Shown here: positions 13,801 through 28,800 of the stretch, in pieces | How the letters are laid out: the number at the start of each line of letters is the position of its first letter | How positions within the stretch are numbered: position 1 is the stretch's first letter | NCBI RefSeq assembly: GCF_015832195.1 | Contig: NC_052027.1 | Span: 12,272,149 to 12,336,148 of the forward strand | DNA length: 64,000 bases | Direction of reading: 5' to 3' | Origin: Motacilla alba alba | Taxonomy: Eukaryota > Chordata > Aves > Passeriformes > Motacillidae | The notes under the pieces: model-generated | The model's database searches: none | Told to the model about the DNA's origin: nothing | Seen by the model: only the letters and a program-made list of their open reading frames with translations | Program-made: the position numbers and the translations under genes

Positions 13801-16800
13801 GGATCACTCTTGTAATTACTATGAAAACACAACAGGGACATTGGTAAAAACAAGATTACCAAGTCTCCCAATGACATTTATTGCTCCATTCCATCTGTTT
13901 AACATTTACCTGCCCTTAACTTTGCAATAAGTAGTTACAAACAGCCTGTTTAAACAGAAGTGTCCAGGGAACTGTTATGAATGGTTAATAAAGTCATTTA
14001 CCTTGTGAGGGAAAAAAACAAAGCCAACTAATCTGTCACAGCTTCCCCCCTTCCCCTCCTTGCCAGATTCTGACTTGTAGAAACTTAAATCAAATCCTGA
14101 ATGCACTCAAAAATTTTGATGGAAAATGCTTGGAGGAATCTACAGCAACTAGAAGTCTCTCAATTTTCCTGTTCCATTAATTTCTTTTGTAAATTTCAAC
14201 AAGAGCTCTGCCTTTTCCAGCGGCCGTTTCTGCATTCCAAACAGCTGCCAGATCAAAAATGTTCTCACTCTTCCTTAATTATATGGCTGCATAACAAGTC
14301 CACTTGAAAACCTTTCTGAGGCAGTTCAGATCCTTTTTAGGACAAAGTCAGGCACATGAAGTCAGTCTCTGAAAAAAAACTCAAACAAAACTGTGGGTTT
14401 GTAGACTCTTCATAAAAATTAAAAGGGCAAATGATTCATTGCACAGATATTTTTTTATGGTTTCGTGAGAGCAAAATAGGAAGGCCCATAAATAGCCTCA
14501 AGAGGAAGAGAAAAGTTGTTGCCAACCTCAGTTTTATGACCAAAAACAAGACTATTATAATACTACAAACAACATAATCAAATTCTACCTTCTAGCACAG
14601 AAAGTCACTGAACATAGTTGCTCTTAGCTGCAGATATTCGAGCAAACCCCAAACGGAACATGCTCGGTATCTCAAACACTCCTTTCTAAACTGCTCTGCT
14701 GAACTCATGTCCTCTGGGAAACATCAAACTCAATTTTATACATGATGCCAAACAGCCAAAGTAATTTGTGCAATTTTTGGAAGCCTTTCTGTCGTAAAAT
14801 TAGGGAGTGTAAACAATTGCAGAGAAAAGCTCTTTTACAGGTCTCCTACGTTCCGTTATGGTTTCCTTTTTTCCTGAGTCACAAAGAACTGTGTCATTCT
14901 TTTACTTGTGATCCCAACAGGAGCATAATTTTACAGATCTTATCATGTGTCCAATTGTTAAAGAAGCATAAAATTATTTTCAATAGGCTAAATGTAATAA
15001 CTAATTATTATGCCACAGAAATCTTCAGTAATGAACATGTAAATATCAGCTTGCTAATTAAGTATATGCCTTCAATGCATAAAAACCAATAAAAATTGTA
15101 CATTTATAGAAACGAAGCTCAAAGCTAAGCCTCAGCCATCATTCCAAATACAGTTATAACACAAACTTCCAAGCTTGATTGTATTAAAAAAGAAAATCTA
15201 AAATCTTGTTTTGATTAACCCATCAGTTGGAAACTAACAGAAGCATTTCTGACAGTGATGGAAGCTATGCAAGTAAAATTTGACAATGCTTGAAAAATGT
15301 CAGTGGTGGAAGAATCCCTCCTCTCCACAGCTATAATCTTAAATGTGTGCTGACTCTTAATTGTCAAGTCAAAGTTGTAACATGTAAATTCCTAGAACAG
15401 CATTGGTGAGTACAAAGATTACCTTTATACACAGATGATTTCTATAGCAACACTCAGGAGTGTGCTTTTTTATCACCCAAAGGAGTCATAACTGATATTT
15501 AACTCTTCCATACTACATGACTACACATCTTTGAATTGCAGCATTGTATTTTTTTATCATTTGATAAAAATCAGGTAGATAAAAAGATTACACATACACA
15601 TTATGCATCTGAAATTGCAAAAGTAAATTTGTTTACCTTTTAGAAGAGCTACTTTGACAATAGGTTCATTTAGATCTTGGTCATCCATTTGAGCATCTAA
15701 AAAGAAACCCCACACCTTTCAGAGAGCAGGCAGACTGCAGACAGTTCTCATATACACACTCTTTATATGGAGAGAAGATTTTATGTCCTTCTCAACTTAC
15801 AAGAGTCAAATTATGAAGCCGCAAAATAGACAACACCGCTTTAAGCTTGTCTGTAATATAATATAATATATGTAATTCTGTATAACATACTCCATTCTTT
15901 TAAGAAAATGCTCATGATTACCTAGATTTAATTCAAACTAACTAGAGGTTACAGAAATCTCAATTAAACTCTTACCTGTAGTGTCGTCACTGCTTTTTTC
16001 CTTGCTTGGGCTAAGGGTGTCAGACAAATCGTTTGATTCTTTGACTCGTGCTTGGTTTTCTGCAAGAGACAATGAAAAGCAACTACAATCAATAAATGCT
16101 TTGTTCATCATTTCTCCTGTACACGAGACTACTGCTAAATGTCAACAGAAAACAACTTGGTTCAAGAAACAGTTAAAAACCTGCTGGGCGCTTATTTCTT
16201 TGCAAGTCTGGGCTAAAATGGATTCCGCATCCCTGGAATCATTAACCCAGCCTAGCCTCTAATAAGGGATGCAATCACCTCGTGCACAGCTTGAACTTGG
16301 GTTAATGCTGTGCTCTTGCCAGCTGGAACTGTGCAAAAGCTGATTCAATCAGCAAACAAATAAGAAAAGAAAACTAGAACAATGCGGATACTGTAGCAAG
16401 TCAAAGAAACTGCTGTTAAGAATAAAACTGCGTTTCAGTATTTTGGACAAATTACATAATAACAAGTCTTGTACGTACCATACCGTTCAAAAGAAACATG
16501 GTGTGAACCATTAAAGAAACACAGCAATATAAATTAATACATTAGTTTCTAGAAAGAACTTTCAGTTGGAATTGTATTAAGAGAAACAGTGTATGTTGTT
16601 CCCACAAAAAAATTACTTTCATGAAATATCTGTTCATACACAATTCAGCACCTTATTACATGCAGCTTAGTGAAGGCACAGAGTTTTTGCCTTTTTTTAG
16701 GGGGGGTTTGATGGATTTTTTGTTGTTGGGTTTTTTTCCCCCCAGTTCTAGATTTTTAGTGGAGACCACATATTCTCAAAATTAAGGGGATTTAATTACA

Positions 16801-19800
16801 TCAGTGCATCTTTGTCCCACAGAGAATCACCTTTGGCTCAAAGTCTAAATATTATACATAACTGAAATAAATTTTTAAAAATTTTTCTTAAATAACAATT
16901 ATGGTTTAGTTCTGATAGGTCCACTAAAAAGGCCACACCATCTATGGTGTGGGCTAACCCAGCAGGTCTGTCAGCAAGGAACTGTCACCAACATGCAGGT
17001 GAGGTTATGCAAAATGAAATCTTTCTTGGCTGCCTATTCAGAGCCTTGCTTTGACAGCTCTGCTGCCCACCTGCAGGTTCAACAGAGGTTTCCTCTGAAT
17101 CTCAAGTTCCAGGCAGAGGCATTATACAAAAAGGGGTCAATACAGCATTCCCAGTACACAGACATCTCCCATTCAGGGAGAAAAGCACAGGGAACACGAA
17201 TAATTTCACCACATATAGATAATGCGCATGCAACAATGAAGAACCAGGACATGGGAAGAAAGAAGCACATCAATAAATAAATCGTGTTATACAACAGGGT
17301 TAGTGTATGAAAATAAGTAAAAACCAAGGGAATAATAAGGCATCTCTTCAAATAACAAGAGAACACAGAGAACTAATTTCCCCTAGAACAAAAGAAGCGG
17401 AAACTGGAGACAACCTGTGCGGCTGCATGAGGAAATCAACATGACAGAACACGGACAGGTTAACAGAAAACAATCCACAAAGTTTTCTTAATCTAACATG
17501 AAAAGTTTTCTATAACTCTGTGCCAGATTAACATCCACTTATACATGAAACAGAAGGCAGCAAGTTCAAACAAAGCAGCTGATGAAGAGTGAGACTCTTC
17601 CCACCCTAACGCAACTGAAATCACTGGAGAAGAGGAAGGGGAAAAGCACCTGTACAGTTAAAGCACACTAGAGGTTCAGACCTGGCAGGTACTACAAACA
17701 CAATCCCCTTTTTAGCTGACTTCAAAATTCATAATGATTGCTTGTAGTTAAAAACCTAATCTTTGGAGGTGGGTGGTTCTTTGCTAAAACAAAAAGGGAT
17801 CTTTCTTATTTTTAGAAATAAGGTTTTTAACTAATATCTAAAGATGTTTCAAATCAAAACATTTTACATTACCTTACAGAACCAAGCTCACAGGATTGTC
17901 ACTACAACTGTAATAATTACTAAACCAATACATTATTTTTTTTAACTATTAAGGTAAGTATAACCTAAAAGCCTCACCCATGTCACTTTTATTAGTGGCC
18001 GATCCAGAAGCACTAAGCTGAGCAAGATCCACATCCAACTAACTTTACCATATCTGGGCATCCATGGGAATACTGCTTCCCTGCTCTGTGCAAAATGGGA
18101 GGAACAGTGCGAGTTCCAACCCCTGAATTAATTCTCTCTCCCACAGCACCCCTTATATACTTCCCTCCCACCCAACCTTGGTACACCAGCTTCTTCCTCC
18201 CTCCTGCCCTCCCCACCCCTGAAACAAGGCACAAAAGATGAGGCACCAGAGGAAAGATGCACCAGTTCTACATGTGAAACAGCAGAAGACAAATTATTAG
18301 AAACCTGCTTCCTATTCTGGAAGCAGAGTCGTAAGCACAAAACTCTTTCCTGTACTATATTATATCACAGCAGTTGTTCCTATTTCCCATAATAAAACCG
18401 AGCTGAATAAATATAGCCAAAGTGATAAAGTATATTAAAATGTGTTGACATCATACTTGATGAGTTAGAATATATTACCAAAGACTAAAAACAGCTCAGA
18501 GCTTTGCAATGGAAGGGGCATGCAAGTGTTACATTACAGTTATTGTATGCATTCTTTTGCCAAATATGGCACCTTGTCTATAGCTTCCTCACATACAGAA
18601 AGGAGTTAAAGGTGCCATTCCCTGCATTAAAGGAAGAGAAGATAAATTTAAATGTCTCTAAAACACTGGATCTTTTAGGAAACTAACATTTATTCAACAC
18701 AACAACACTTGGCAGAAGCTCAGAGGATAAAGAACTGAGGCAGTTATGTCCAGACATCAATAAAAAGTTGCAAGAGAGGAGTGAGTCTGCAAGTCCAAAC
18801 AACCTTACATTATTAGACACTTGAGAAATATTGACCTGCACACTTGCTAGCAATCCTGACCTTGGCATTGTAAGGTAAGGATGATTGTTCCTTGACAAGT
18901 CTTTTCTAATTAGCTCCTTTAATTTAACTTGCTTTATACATTAGAGAAAAGAGTTGGAGAGGCACAGATATATTTTACTTGTAAAAGACACATTTAGGAG
19001 GTTAATACTTAAAGTTATGAGATAAGATAGAAAATAGTCAAATTAAAATACACTTTTATTTAAAACTTAAAATGACACCAAACATTATTTCTATGTAGCC
19101 TTATAATAAAACCAAAATCCCATTTGGAATTCATGCAGGCACTAAAGCTTGAATTGAATTTACAAAAACCACTTTTTTTTTTTAAATGCATAGTCAAGTA
19201 AGAACTCAGTCAACATTGAGACTAGCATTTCATGCACTCAATCATCAAAAACAGTTTCCATTAAATCTTTTTAGCCTACAATAGTATTTGGAGTAGAGTT
19301 CAGCAAACAATTTCCCTCCCCTCTATTGAATTTCTCTTCAAATGCGTATTCAATCAAAACTCAAACTGCTGGCTTAACACAGAACATGCACCGAGTGACA
19401 GAAAAAGCATGCTTCAAAAACAGTTAAATAATCCAGAAGTCTAACCTTTCAAAAGCTTTGTTTCTTCCACTTTGGTTAGATGTCCTTCATCTATGATCTT
19501 GTCTGCCAAACAAAATAAGTGTTACTTTCCAAGCTCAAATTTTCCCTGCACGCATCTACGTAGAGTACATTCCATGACCAAATTAAAAGCTGATAATATT
19601 ACTTCCTACTCAGCCTTGAACAAAAACTTTATTCTGGCAAGGAATAATGAAACAGAGCACACAAGCCTACCAGAACTTTGTGATACAGTGCATAATTACT
19701 TCTCCTTATTAACTTACATAATGCTGCACTTCACTAATGAGAATTTAGAAAAATTAATGTTATGTACTTTAAAATTTAAAAAAACCTAATCGGAAGTAAC

Positions 19801-22800
19801 AAATAATTAACACATTTCTTAAGTTTAGTAATCAAAAAAGGAATTTGAAGAGCTGGTTGCATGAAACAGACATCCACTCAACACAGCAGAAATCTAGAAA
19901 TGCACCACAGTAAAACAGCAATAGAGAAGTCCCCTCAACATCACAATTGCTTTTCACAGTGCCTGTGAAATGTACACAGAAACAGCATTTCTTTGTTTAA
20001 ACCTTTCAAGAGAGCTGCACAAAACTCAAAAAAACTAGGAATGCATTATGTTCAGGTTCATGAAAAATGGGAGTTTTTATCCAAAGTCTACTTTAGGGAA
20101 GTCTACTCATGTATGTGAGGTGCTCAAAAATCTTAGAAGTGGAATTTGAGACTAGATTGCTAACTTCATCCTAACTCCTGCCAGGATATGAAGGTAAACA
20201 AGAACACCAAGGGAAGAACAGGATTGGATTAATGAAGGACATTAAAAAACTATTGAATTTATTTTTGCAGATAAGAATTCATTATTTCTAACTCCTTAAG
20301 AAGCAATGCCGACACAGAAGTATTGAGGATCCCATCTTACAGATCACATCCTCGATTTCCGTGCAACAGCTTTTACAGTTTAGTCCATGTTGAAAGCACT
20401 TAGTCCCTGAAATATCAGGCTTGAGAAGCTGCCTCTGCCTCCTCTCTATGGTCTCCCAGTCAGACCCCTGATAACCAGGCAGGGAATGCAGTTTGCTGGA
20501 TACTCCATGTGCTGTCAACAGGAAACTGAGACCCAGAGAAGGCTGAATGAACAGCACAAACAGGAGAGTTCAGACTAAAGAAGCTGGATGACAGTAAATC
20601 CTCTTCAAATTAAAAACAAAACAACAAACCCCAAAAAACTTTACTTTAAGCTTTTTCAGCTTCAAGTATCTCTAAAGATTAACTTATCCCTCTACTCCTC
20701 TGATGGCATGTTGCTGTAACTATGAGAATCTAAGGACAGATGCAGGACAAAACCTGGGAGGAGAGATCTTCTACAAACCTAGATGGTAGACAAACTTTCA
20801 GACAAAATGCCCTGAAGTCTGAAGAATGGTTTTCAGGGCCAAAAGGTTGTCCTGTACTCTGCCCTCTCCCACACAGACAGATAAGCCAGTGGAAAAGAGA
20901 TGTTCCCTCCACCTACTTTTATCTGGAAATATTATTCTGCATTAATGTAACATTTTACTAACACTGCTTCAGAAACACACAGAACAGCACACTGGATTTT
21001 CAGGACTGGCTTTAGGTCTCAAGCAACTGTGGGAGATCACTCATCATCCAAGTTCAGAACAGCCTCAAGTTCCTCAGAGCTGGTGAGAATGACTGCCTAG
21101 ACTGAGGAAAGCACTGTGGAGGGAATCAAGTTACTGGCAGCCACAAGCCAAGAGTTCAAGTGATACTATGAGTCCTCTTCCATTTTAAAATCAAATAAAT
21201 CTAAACAAAAGTCTTCATATATGATTATTCCAGTACTCAGCTGTGGCTGGAAGAGGAGTGGAAGGAAAGGCAGCAAGAAAAAAGTTGGGGATTTCCCCCT
21301 ATAGATCTGAGTAAAACAGTGGAATGCAAAAACAAGTGGCTTACAACTGCTTGAGCTGAAGGGGTAACACCTCAATCATGCTAGACTGCTAGCTTAAAAT
21401 AGGCTTCTATAATCAGCTTACAGAGGAGAATTCAGCATTATGAATTGATGCATCTTTTAGCTTTCACAATTCAGTAACTGTCAAACCCCGAATGACTGCA
21501 ATACAAAACAGAAACTGCCCTTCTTGACACAGATGTTTTCCAAATTGAAACTTTTGCAACAGTTCTTTACACTCTGTTTCCATGACTAAAACAAACTGCA
21601 GGCATGGGGGTTTTTTGGGCTTTTTTTCATTTCCATGGTGGCTTATTGTTTTCTAGTGCCCATCACTGATTTGACCATTTGTACAAAAGGGACATCCTTG
21701 GCACTGTTTCTGCAGCAAGACCTTGAGCAGGAGCCCACGAGGCTCTGCCCAGCCTGCCCCTAAGCTGGCATGGCCGGTGTTTTGCATTGGTGACTGACAC
21801 CTCTCCTAACTTTTAGAACAAGTGAACATTCCCTGTGTTTTAAGAATGCTAACATTAATATATGGCATAAGCCAACCAAAAAAATAATTAATTCAGCATG
21901 CTGGTATTTAGATAATACTGATATGGTATTTTATATAAAACAGAAAATTGGATGTTGGTACCACCAAACTCCATAGAACCTTATTTTTCACTGTTACCAT
22001 CCTAGTCACTAAAAATGGCAGAATCTAGACAATGAGGGAAAAAAGATAAAGAGATGTCTTCTTTAAACCAGCTCTTTAAAATCTCTGCATTTTTCAATTT
22101 TACTATTTCAGAAAACTTCACAAACCTAATTTGTTTTTAAATCAATTAGTGTTTTCCCTGAATCAAGACATGCAATCTTGGCTACCAAAATATAAATTAG
22201 GGTAAGGATCTCAGCTTTAATTTCTGGCACAAAAGAACTTTAGCTTTCATGCTATCCAGTGCCTACTTAGCAGAAAACAGAGAGGTAAATATAACTAATG
22301 TTTTTACTGACACAATCTGCTGTGAAGTTAAGCTTTCTTAGGATAATTAATATTTTCTTCTGCAGCTTAAAGCCAGCATTCCTTTAGGTTTTTAGGCATT
22401 TCCTATATTTTCAATTTAAGAACTTCATTTTAGATTTAGGTTGCCTATCACTACGTGCAATATAATAACTAAGATCTGTTAACATTACAATTATCACTTA
22501 ACTAACATGGCCCCTCTATATTTATATTTGGCATCAAAATAGTCTTTGAAGTAGGCCAGGTTTGAAAACCAATAAAAAACCTGTCCCTCAATGCACAAAT
22601 TTCCAACCATATGAAAAAAGTTATACTAAACAGCTTTAACTTAGACACCTGCAGGTCAAAGGAAAAGTTAAAATAATTCAATTAATCCAAAAACTACCAT
22701 TAATAAATCTGCAAAAATCAGCCTGGTGAAAAGAAGGAAGTTGACTTGCATTTAAAACCAAATGCAAAAATCACAAAGTAAGGGGTGGGGGGGAAGGACA

Positions 22801-25800
22801 CAAATAAAGAAGGGTTAGATTGGGGTGAAAGACAGGAAGTTAGCAGGGCAACAAATCTCACTTTGGTCTATACATCATCACATTTTTGCTAATAATGCAT
22901 ATCATGTACTGATCAAAAAGAAGCACCATGACTTCTGCTCTTGGTATCACTGATTTTGACCAGTGGTTACTAAAAAAAAAGCTATGGAATGAGCAACAAG
23001 TGAACTGGATGTAATGATCAGAAAGTAAGAGACTTCCCAGATCATTCAGAGCCAGATTTCATAACACTCCACAGATGTCAGAGGTCAGGACACATTACTG
23101 GATGGTATTGTGAGCGCATTGTGCTTAAAAAACAAAAATAATTACATAATACCTTTAAAAATCTACAGAAGCTGGATTTTACAAACCAACTGGTTGCTGG
23201 GATTTTTATTCTATCATTATTGTTCAAGTAATAAACCTGCTCTCCTCTCAGTACTTTAGCCTCTGGACAAAACCCCAACATCCTACCACCTGATGAGCTA
23301 CATGTTCCTGCTCTGTATTGCCAGTCTGCACAGTATTGTCATACACTATTTGCTGTGTGCCTTAAAACTTGACTTCCTGACAATCTCTGGAACTGTGGAG
23401 TCCCCATCTCTTGATGCTACACAGAGCAAAGAACAGGAGCAGGACTGAAGGGCAGCCTTTACCTACAAAAGGCAAAGAACAGATCCTACAGTTTGCAGTT
23501 TTTAACCTCATGACATTGTTAGGCCTGACTAAACATATTTGAATGTGGAAAAGACAAACTTTCAGTCTAAGAAGAAATAAAAGAGTCAGTGATTTGGAAT
23601 TTTTCTTGATGTGAGAGTGAAAATTTAGACTGTCATAAAAATTGCAAAATATTCTTTTGAACTCTATTAATTCCTTTAAAAATGAAGCAGTCAAGGCCTT
23701 GCAGTGTTTTCACTGCAGCTTTCGAAGTCTTGCAAAAAGGTAAGCATAATTCCACAGATCTTAATTTTACTTTGCAAGTACTTCTTTAACACCTTAAAAT
23801 ATTTTACTAGATACTGTTGATCACTTTTCCTGCTCAATAGTGACAGGATTGGTCACGTTTAGTTTGCAGAAGTGATACTAACCTAAGTTGTGCCAAAATA
23901 GGTTAAGCTAACATCCAAACAATGAAAACAGGCAACCAATTTGTATTTGAACATTACACAGGGTGCTCTTCATCTTCTACACAAGAAAAATGTTTACTCA
24001 AGCATTTAACTTCATTTTTACGTACTGAAAAAAGAAGATTCATACAAGATCTTAGCAAAACTTAGAATGCTTTAAAACTGCAGCCTTACAGAAGACAGCT
24101 ACCAGTCATTAATTTTTTTTTAAATAAACATTTTTCAGACAAATCAAGTTTACATTTTCTTATACCAACATTAGCAGTATCATGTTGTTTGGTTTATGGC
24201 ACTGCAATCTGGATCACAAGCAGTAAAATCAAACAAGTCTGCTACCCCTCCTCATGAAAATTTGAGAGGAAAGAGTCCAATGGCCCTAATGTCAAAAATG
24301 ATCCTGTCTTATTTCTGCTTCTAAATGCTTCTCTGCTCAATTTGAGGTACATAATTTCTATAAACTCTGAAGTAAAAAATCCTAGGTTTTCTTGACGTTT
24401 AATAGCACTTTCCTTCTCTTCACTCTAAAGATATTTTTCTTTCAGCAGGCAAAAAGTATAAATATCTTCAGTTTTTCTTTAATGATAGATGTGCAGACAG
24501 TGCTGTTTCATTACTCATTTTCAAAAGCATTTGCTTTGAAAAACATGTTTCACATTCCAGAATAACACATCTTTCTAAAGACTGGTATGCAATTTTCTGT
24601 TTTTCTTAAAGCAGTCTCTTGGATTTCCACATACAAACTATGGACTTGTTTTCCCTTCTGCTCTTTTGTTAAAACTAATCTGGAGAATGTGTAAGGCCTT
24701 GAATTACCAGATAAATTACAGATATGTGGAAAGGCACCTCACTCCCTGCCCTTTGCTGCCTGTGATGTTGGCTTAAACTGACAGGTTTCAACTTAATTTG
24801 TAACAGGTGAAAAATTACACTCAGTTTTAAACACCATGTGGCAATTTCACCATGCTTTTTGCTGGTCAGGGTACAATGATGGATGAACTGGGAAGAGACA
24901 ATGTGACCATCACTTTGCAAGAGCAAAGACATGCTATTACACCTGCTTAATACCACAATGCCACCATTCTATGCTTAGAAAATTTCTGCTACTACAGAAA
25001 TATTAAATAGTAGTGACAAATTCTGGTTTCATCCACCTTTTCTATGTTTTCTGTTGTTTTTAAAGTAAATGTGAACACTCTTGTACTCACTCTGACATTC
25101 TATGAACTGATGAATAAAAGTGCAGTCCCCTCCACTCTTTGAAAGAAAGTGCTCTAGTAGAGAAAGAAACACTTCAGTTTACATCTTCTTATCATTTCCA
25201 AATTGATGCAACAAAAAATTTGAAAGGCATATTAACAATATTTGTCAGTGTATTCACGATGGACTTTTGAATCAAATCTGAGTTAATATGCAAGCAGACA
25301 AGACACGAAATTGAAATGATGTCTCAGTGATACTAGGAAACAGATTACTCTTTTAAACTGATCTGAAGAAAGAAGTACTTCAGCTGCATTTTCAAAAGAA
25401 ACATGTTTTTAACCTATATTTTCCAGCATTTCTATTAGCTTTAAAAGGGTATTTTTCAAGTTTTTAATTAATCTTCATGTTGATTCTTCATATCTAGCAC
25501 CCTCTATTTTAAAAGTGTTGTTGAATATATGCCTATACTTTTTACACAGTTTCACTTTGAAAAGACAGTTCTGCAGCAGAGCTCCTGGAACTGGGCTCTG
25601 TTCCCAAGTTTACTCAAGTCCTTGCTCAGCTCCCAACTCCATCAGAATCCTGCATCTCTTCAAGATGCAAACACTTCCTTTCTGAAGAACCTCAAAAATC
25701 CTTGGACCAAGAGTCCAGCAGTGGGAAAAGGCTGCCACTAGTAAAAATGTGGTACATTCTAAGCAAACTGTTCAATCATTAGCTCTGATATCTGAAATTC

Positions 25801-28800
25801 AACTGCTAAGCTTTACTGTATCTCAAAGTTACCTAAAAAATAAATTTAACCCACAAGGACAGAGCTTTTAAAAAAACCACCATGGCTGTAAAATTTATTT
25901 CCACACTTAAACTTCCTTTTTTTTTTTTTTTTCCTTTTCATTTTTACCTGGTCCTCTAAGTGACTGTATACAAATTTCTCATATCTTTCTTCATGTAATA
26001 ATTGGCTCACAAAATTTAAAGATGAAAGCTAGGTGTGGTGCAACACACTGAGAAAATACCACTATTTGCAACAACTTAGCTCTACACAACTTTTATCAGC
26101 GCTGAAACAACTTAGTTCTACACAACTTTTATCAGGGGCTTGCTGTACAAACAAGCTCCTCTTTTCTGCACCAGCTTTTCTGCATGTCCAGTGAGAGAAA
26201 ATGAATGCCTAACCATCATCCTCTAATACACTTCTTTTATTAGGAGCCTCTGGAGAGGATATGAGATCTTGGTTCCTCTACTCTGAATACAACTCTTGAC
26301 TGCCACAGCCACAGAAAAAAGTAATGTAAACCATTATTCTTGTCATGGCCAGGCAGTGTGCCTGTGCACACACTTTGAGAGAAAAAGAGACAAAAGAATT
26401 TTTAAAAGCATACTGATTTTACATGGGTTTTACATTTGACCTCTTTCATTCCCAAAGTTGCTCAATCTGCATTATAAACCCAAAACTCTCAGCTCTTCTA
26501 CAATAATGCAGAACTGCATAGCAAAAAAAAAAAACAACAAACCAACAACAACAAAACCAACCCCAAACCAACCAACCAAAAAACCACTAAAAAGCCAAAA
26601 AACAAACAAACAAACAAACAAAATCCCTCAAAAAACCCAAACAAACACAACCCCAAACAAAACCCACAAAACCCCCCACAAAACAAAAAAAAACAAAACC
26701 CAGCAGTAACTGCTTCCTGCTGCTTTTAAGAGAACAAAATCCAAAATCTGACAGAGCAAATAACTGCCCATCTGTCATACAAGGGCTACATAAGGGACTG
26801 GAAGATGCAAAAAGGCACAGACTGTCATGAAGAGAACACAGGGCAGCAAGCTGTAAAATGCCAGAGAAATGGGGATGGATCAGGCAAGGCAGAGAAATGT
26901 ACAACTGACAGAATAATGAAAAGTTACACTAAAATACAGAATAATGAAATAGCACGGTATGTTCATGACAAAAAAGGTGATAGATTGTATAAACACAGAG
27001 AGAGAACTTGAATGAGCAGTTATATATTGTCTGTACTCAAAGAAAAATAACCTGGCAAACAGCTTCCTAAAACTTCCAGGATTAAGTACAAGTTCCACTG
27101 TTACTCATAGGATGGAGGAATCTATCTTGTCATGCATCAATTCAGATGACACTGACTCTTGTACAACCCAAAATAAGTCCAAAAGGGATTGCTTCTTCAC
27201 CTTTGACCAAGAAAGTGAGTTTCAGTGATATAACAATATTTGTTATAATCACACAATGATTTTTAAACAGGCAATTTTAAAATTTGGACTTGTAAAAGGT
27301 ATCAGTATTTAAAAATCTCACATGACATTCCTACCAACAATTTTAAAACAAAAAAGAAGTGTTTCTTTAAGAAAAGTCAAATCTATTATCATGTCATAAA
27401 TCATTCCTCTAAGATAATTTATATTTGAAGTTAGAGCTCAAAAGCTTTTACAAAATGTGTCAAATTAGCTCTAGTTTAAAAAAGATAAAAGTAGATCTAT
27501 TTCTTCAGTATTCTATCAAATATTAAGCTATTACCAACCTAAAATTAAGCATCAGCAAGACAGACAAATCCATATAAAAATAAAATCCCATGGCAGTGTA
27601 GAGAAGTGGGAACAAACATCGCATGTCCTGCCTGCTGACCTCAGGATGCACCACAGCTAAGTGCCTGAAAGGCTAAGACACTCAGGAGCAAGCAGTACTC
27701 TGAGCTTTAGGGGAGACTTTGCTGCAGTTCCTGTAGGTGTTCAACAGATCTTTCCTGCTCCCAATAAGGAGGTTAAGTTATGATTAACTTTTGATTTTGC
27801 TATTGGTCTCCCTAGTTAAGAACCTCATAATTTACAAATATGCATATGGAGCTTTAAAATTCTGTTCTAAAAATATAAATACAGGAGTCCTTCAACACTG
27901 TGAATATTGGTTAAAACCCTGCGTTCTCTATAAAAGGTCCCTGAACCTTCAAACCAATGCTACCACCATCCCTCAGACTGCAGAAGAAAACTACATCAAG
28001 GAAAAATTTAAATTGACATAAGAGGACAAATATATCTCAGCCAATTAAACAATCTGGAATCATAACTGGAATATTTTTTGCTATATGTGATATTGCACAA
28101 TTTCACTCAAAAAACTTTGTGTATGTTAAGACACACGAGCTAAAGTATTTGGTTCTAACTAACTGGCCTTTAAAAAACCCTATCACTTGGTTCAATCTAT
28201 ATTAATTCCTGTTTCACATAAAGATATTTCTGGAGTTTTTAAAAGTTAGTTTCCACTGTTTATAAATTTTATATACTCACATTTTCCATATAAAAGTTAT
28301 AGAAAAAATAGGTTTTGCTGACTTTACTTATCATACCCAACTTAACTAGAAAAACACTGTATGTCTATGTGTTGCAAGGGAAAATTAAAAGGAAAAACCA
28401 TCAATGAGTTCCTCATTTTCTTGTGTCACAACCCTGACAATATTCAATCACTAGACTTCTACTGATTGCAGTGACAGCCCATCAAAAACAAAAAACCCAA
28501 ACCAACAAAAAGAGACAGTCTCCAAGTGGTTTTGTTGTATTTTGCAGAACTTTCTAAAAACACTGTGACCGGAAGTATACACCAAAAAAAACAAAAACAA
28601 AAACAAAAATCTGGTCAGGAGTGGACAAATTCATTTGCAAAGAGAAAAAAATTTCAAGCAAAACTTTAGAGAACATATTGAATTTGTTCATTTTCAAACA
28701 TCAACCATAAGACAAAAGGTAGCCCTCAGATACACTACCTTTCTCTGTGCTCCCATTAATTTTAGGTATGAAGTCGTCAACTTGTATGCCTAGGATTAAG

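Larger units (their letters stand above)
25154..28738 (-). other. SLMAP intron w11-w12
   Basis: 3.6 kb. It contains a T-homopolymer near 25918-25932, a 36-bp direct duplication at 26071-26135, a G/T-poor A/C simple repeat at 26521-26702 and a CAAAAA run at 28583-28610. Confidence 0.8.

Noticed and set aside
16693..16744. Plus-strand pyrimidine tract ending CCCCCCAG, resembling a splice acceptor
   Set aside because: It is antisense to the gene and followed by no coding-like exon. It reads as a simple G/T/C-run patch.
26458..26904. Lys/Thr/Pro-rich (plus) and Phe/Leu/Cys-rich (minus) open frames
   Set aside because: Direct translation of the A/C low-complexity tract.
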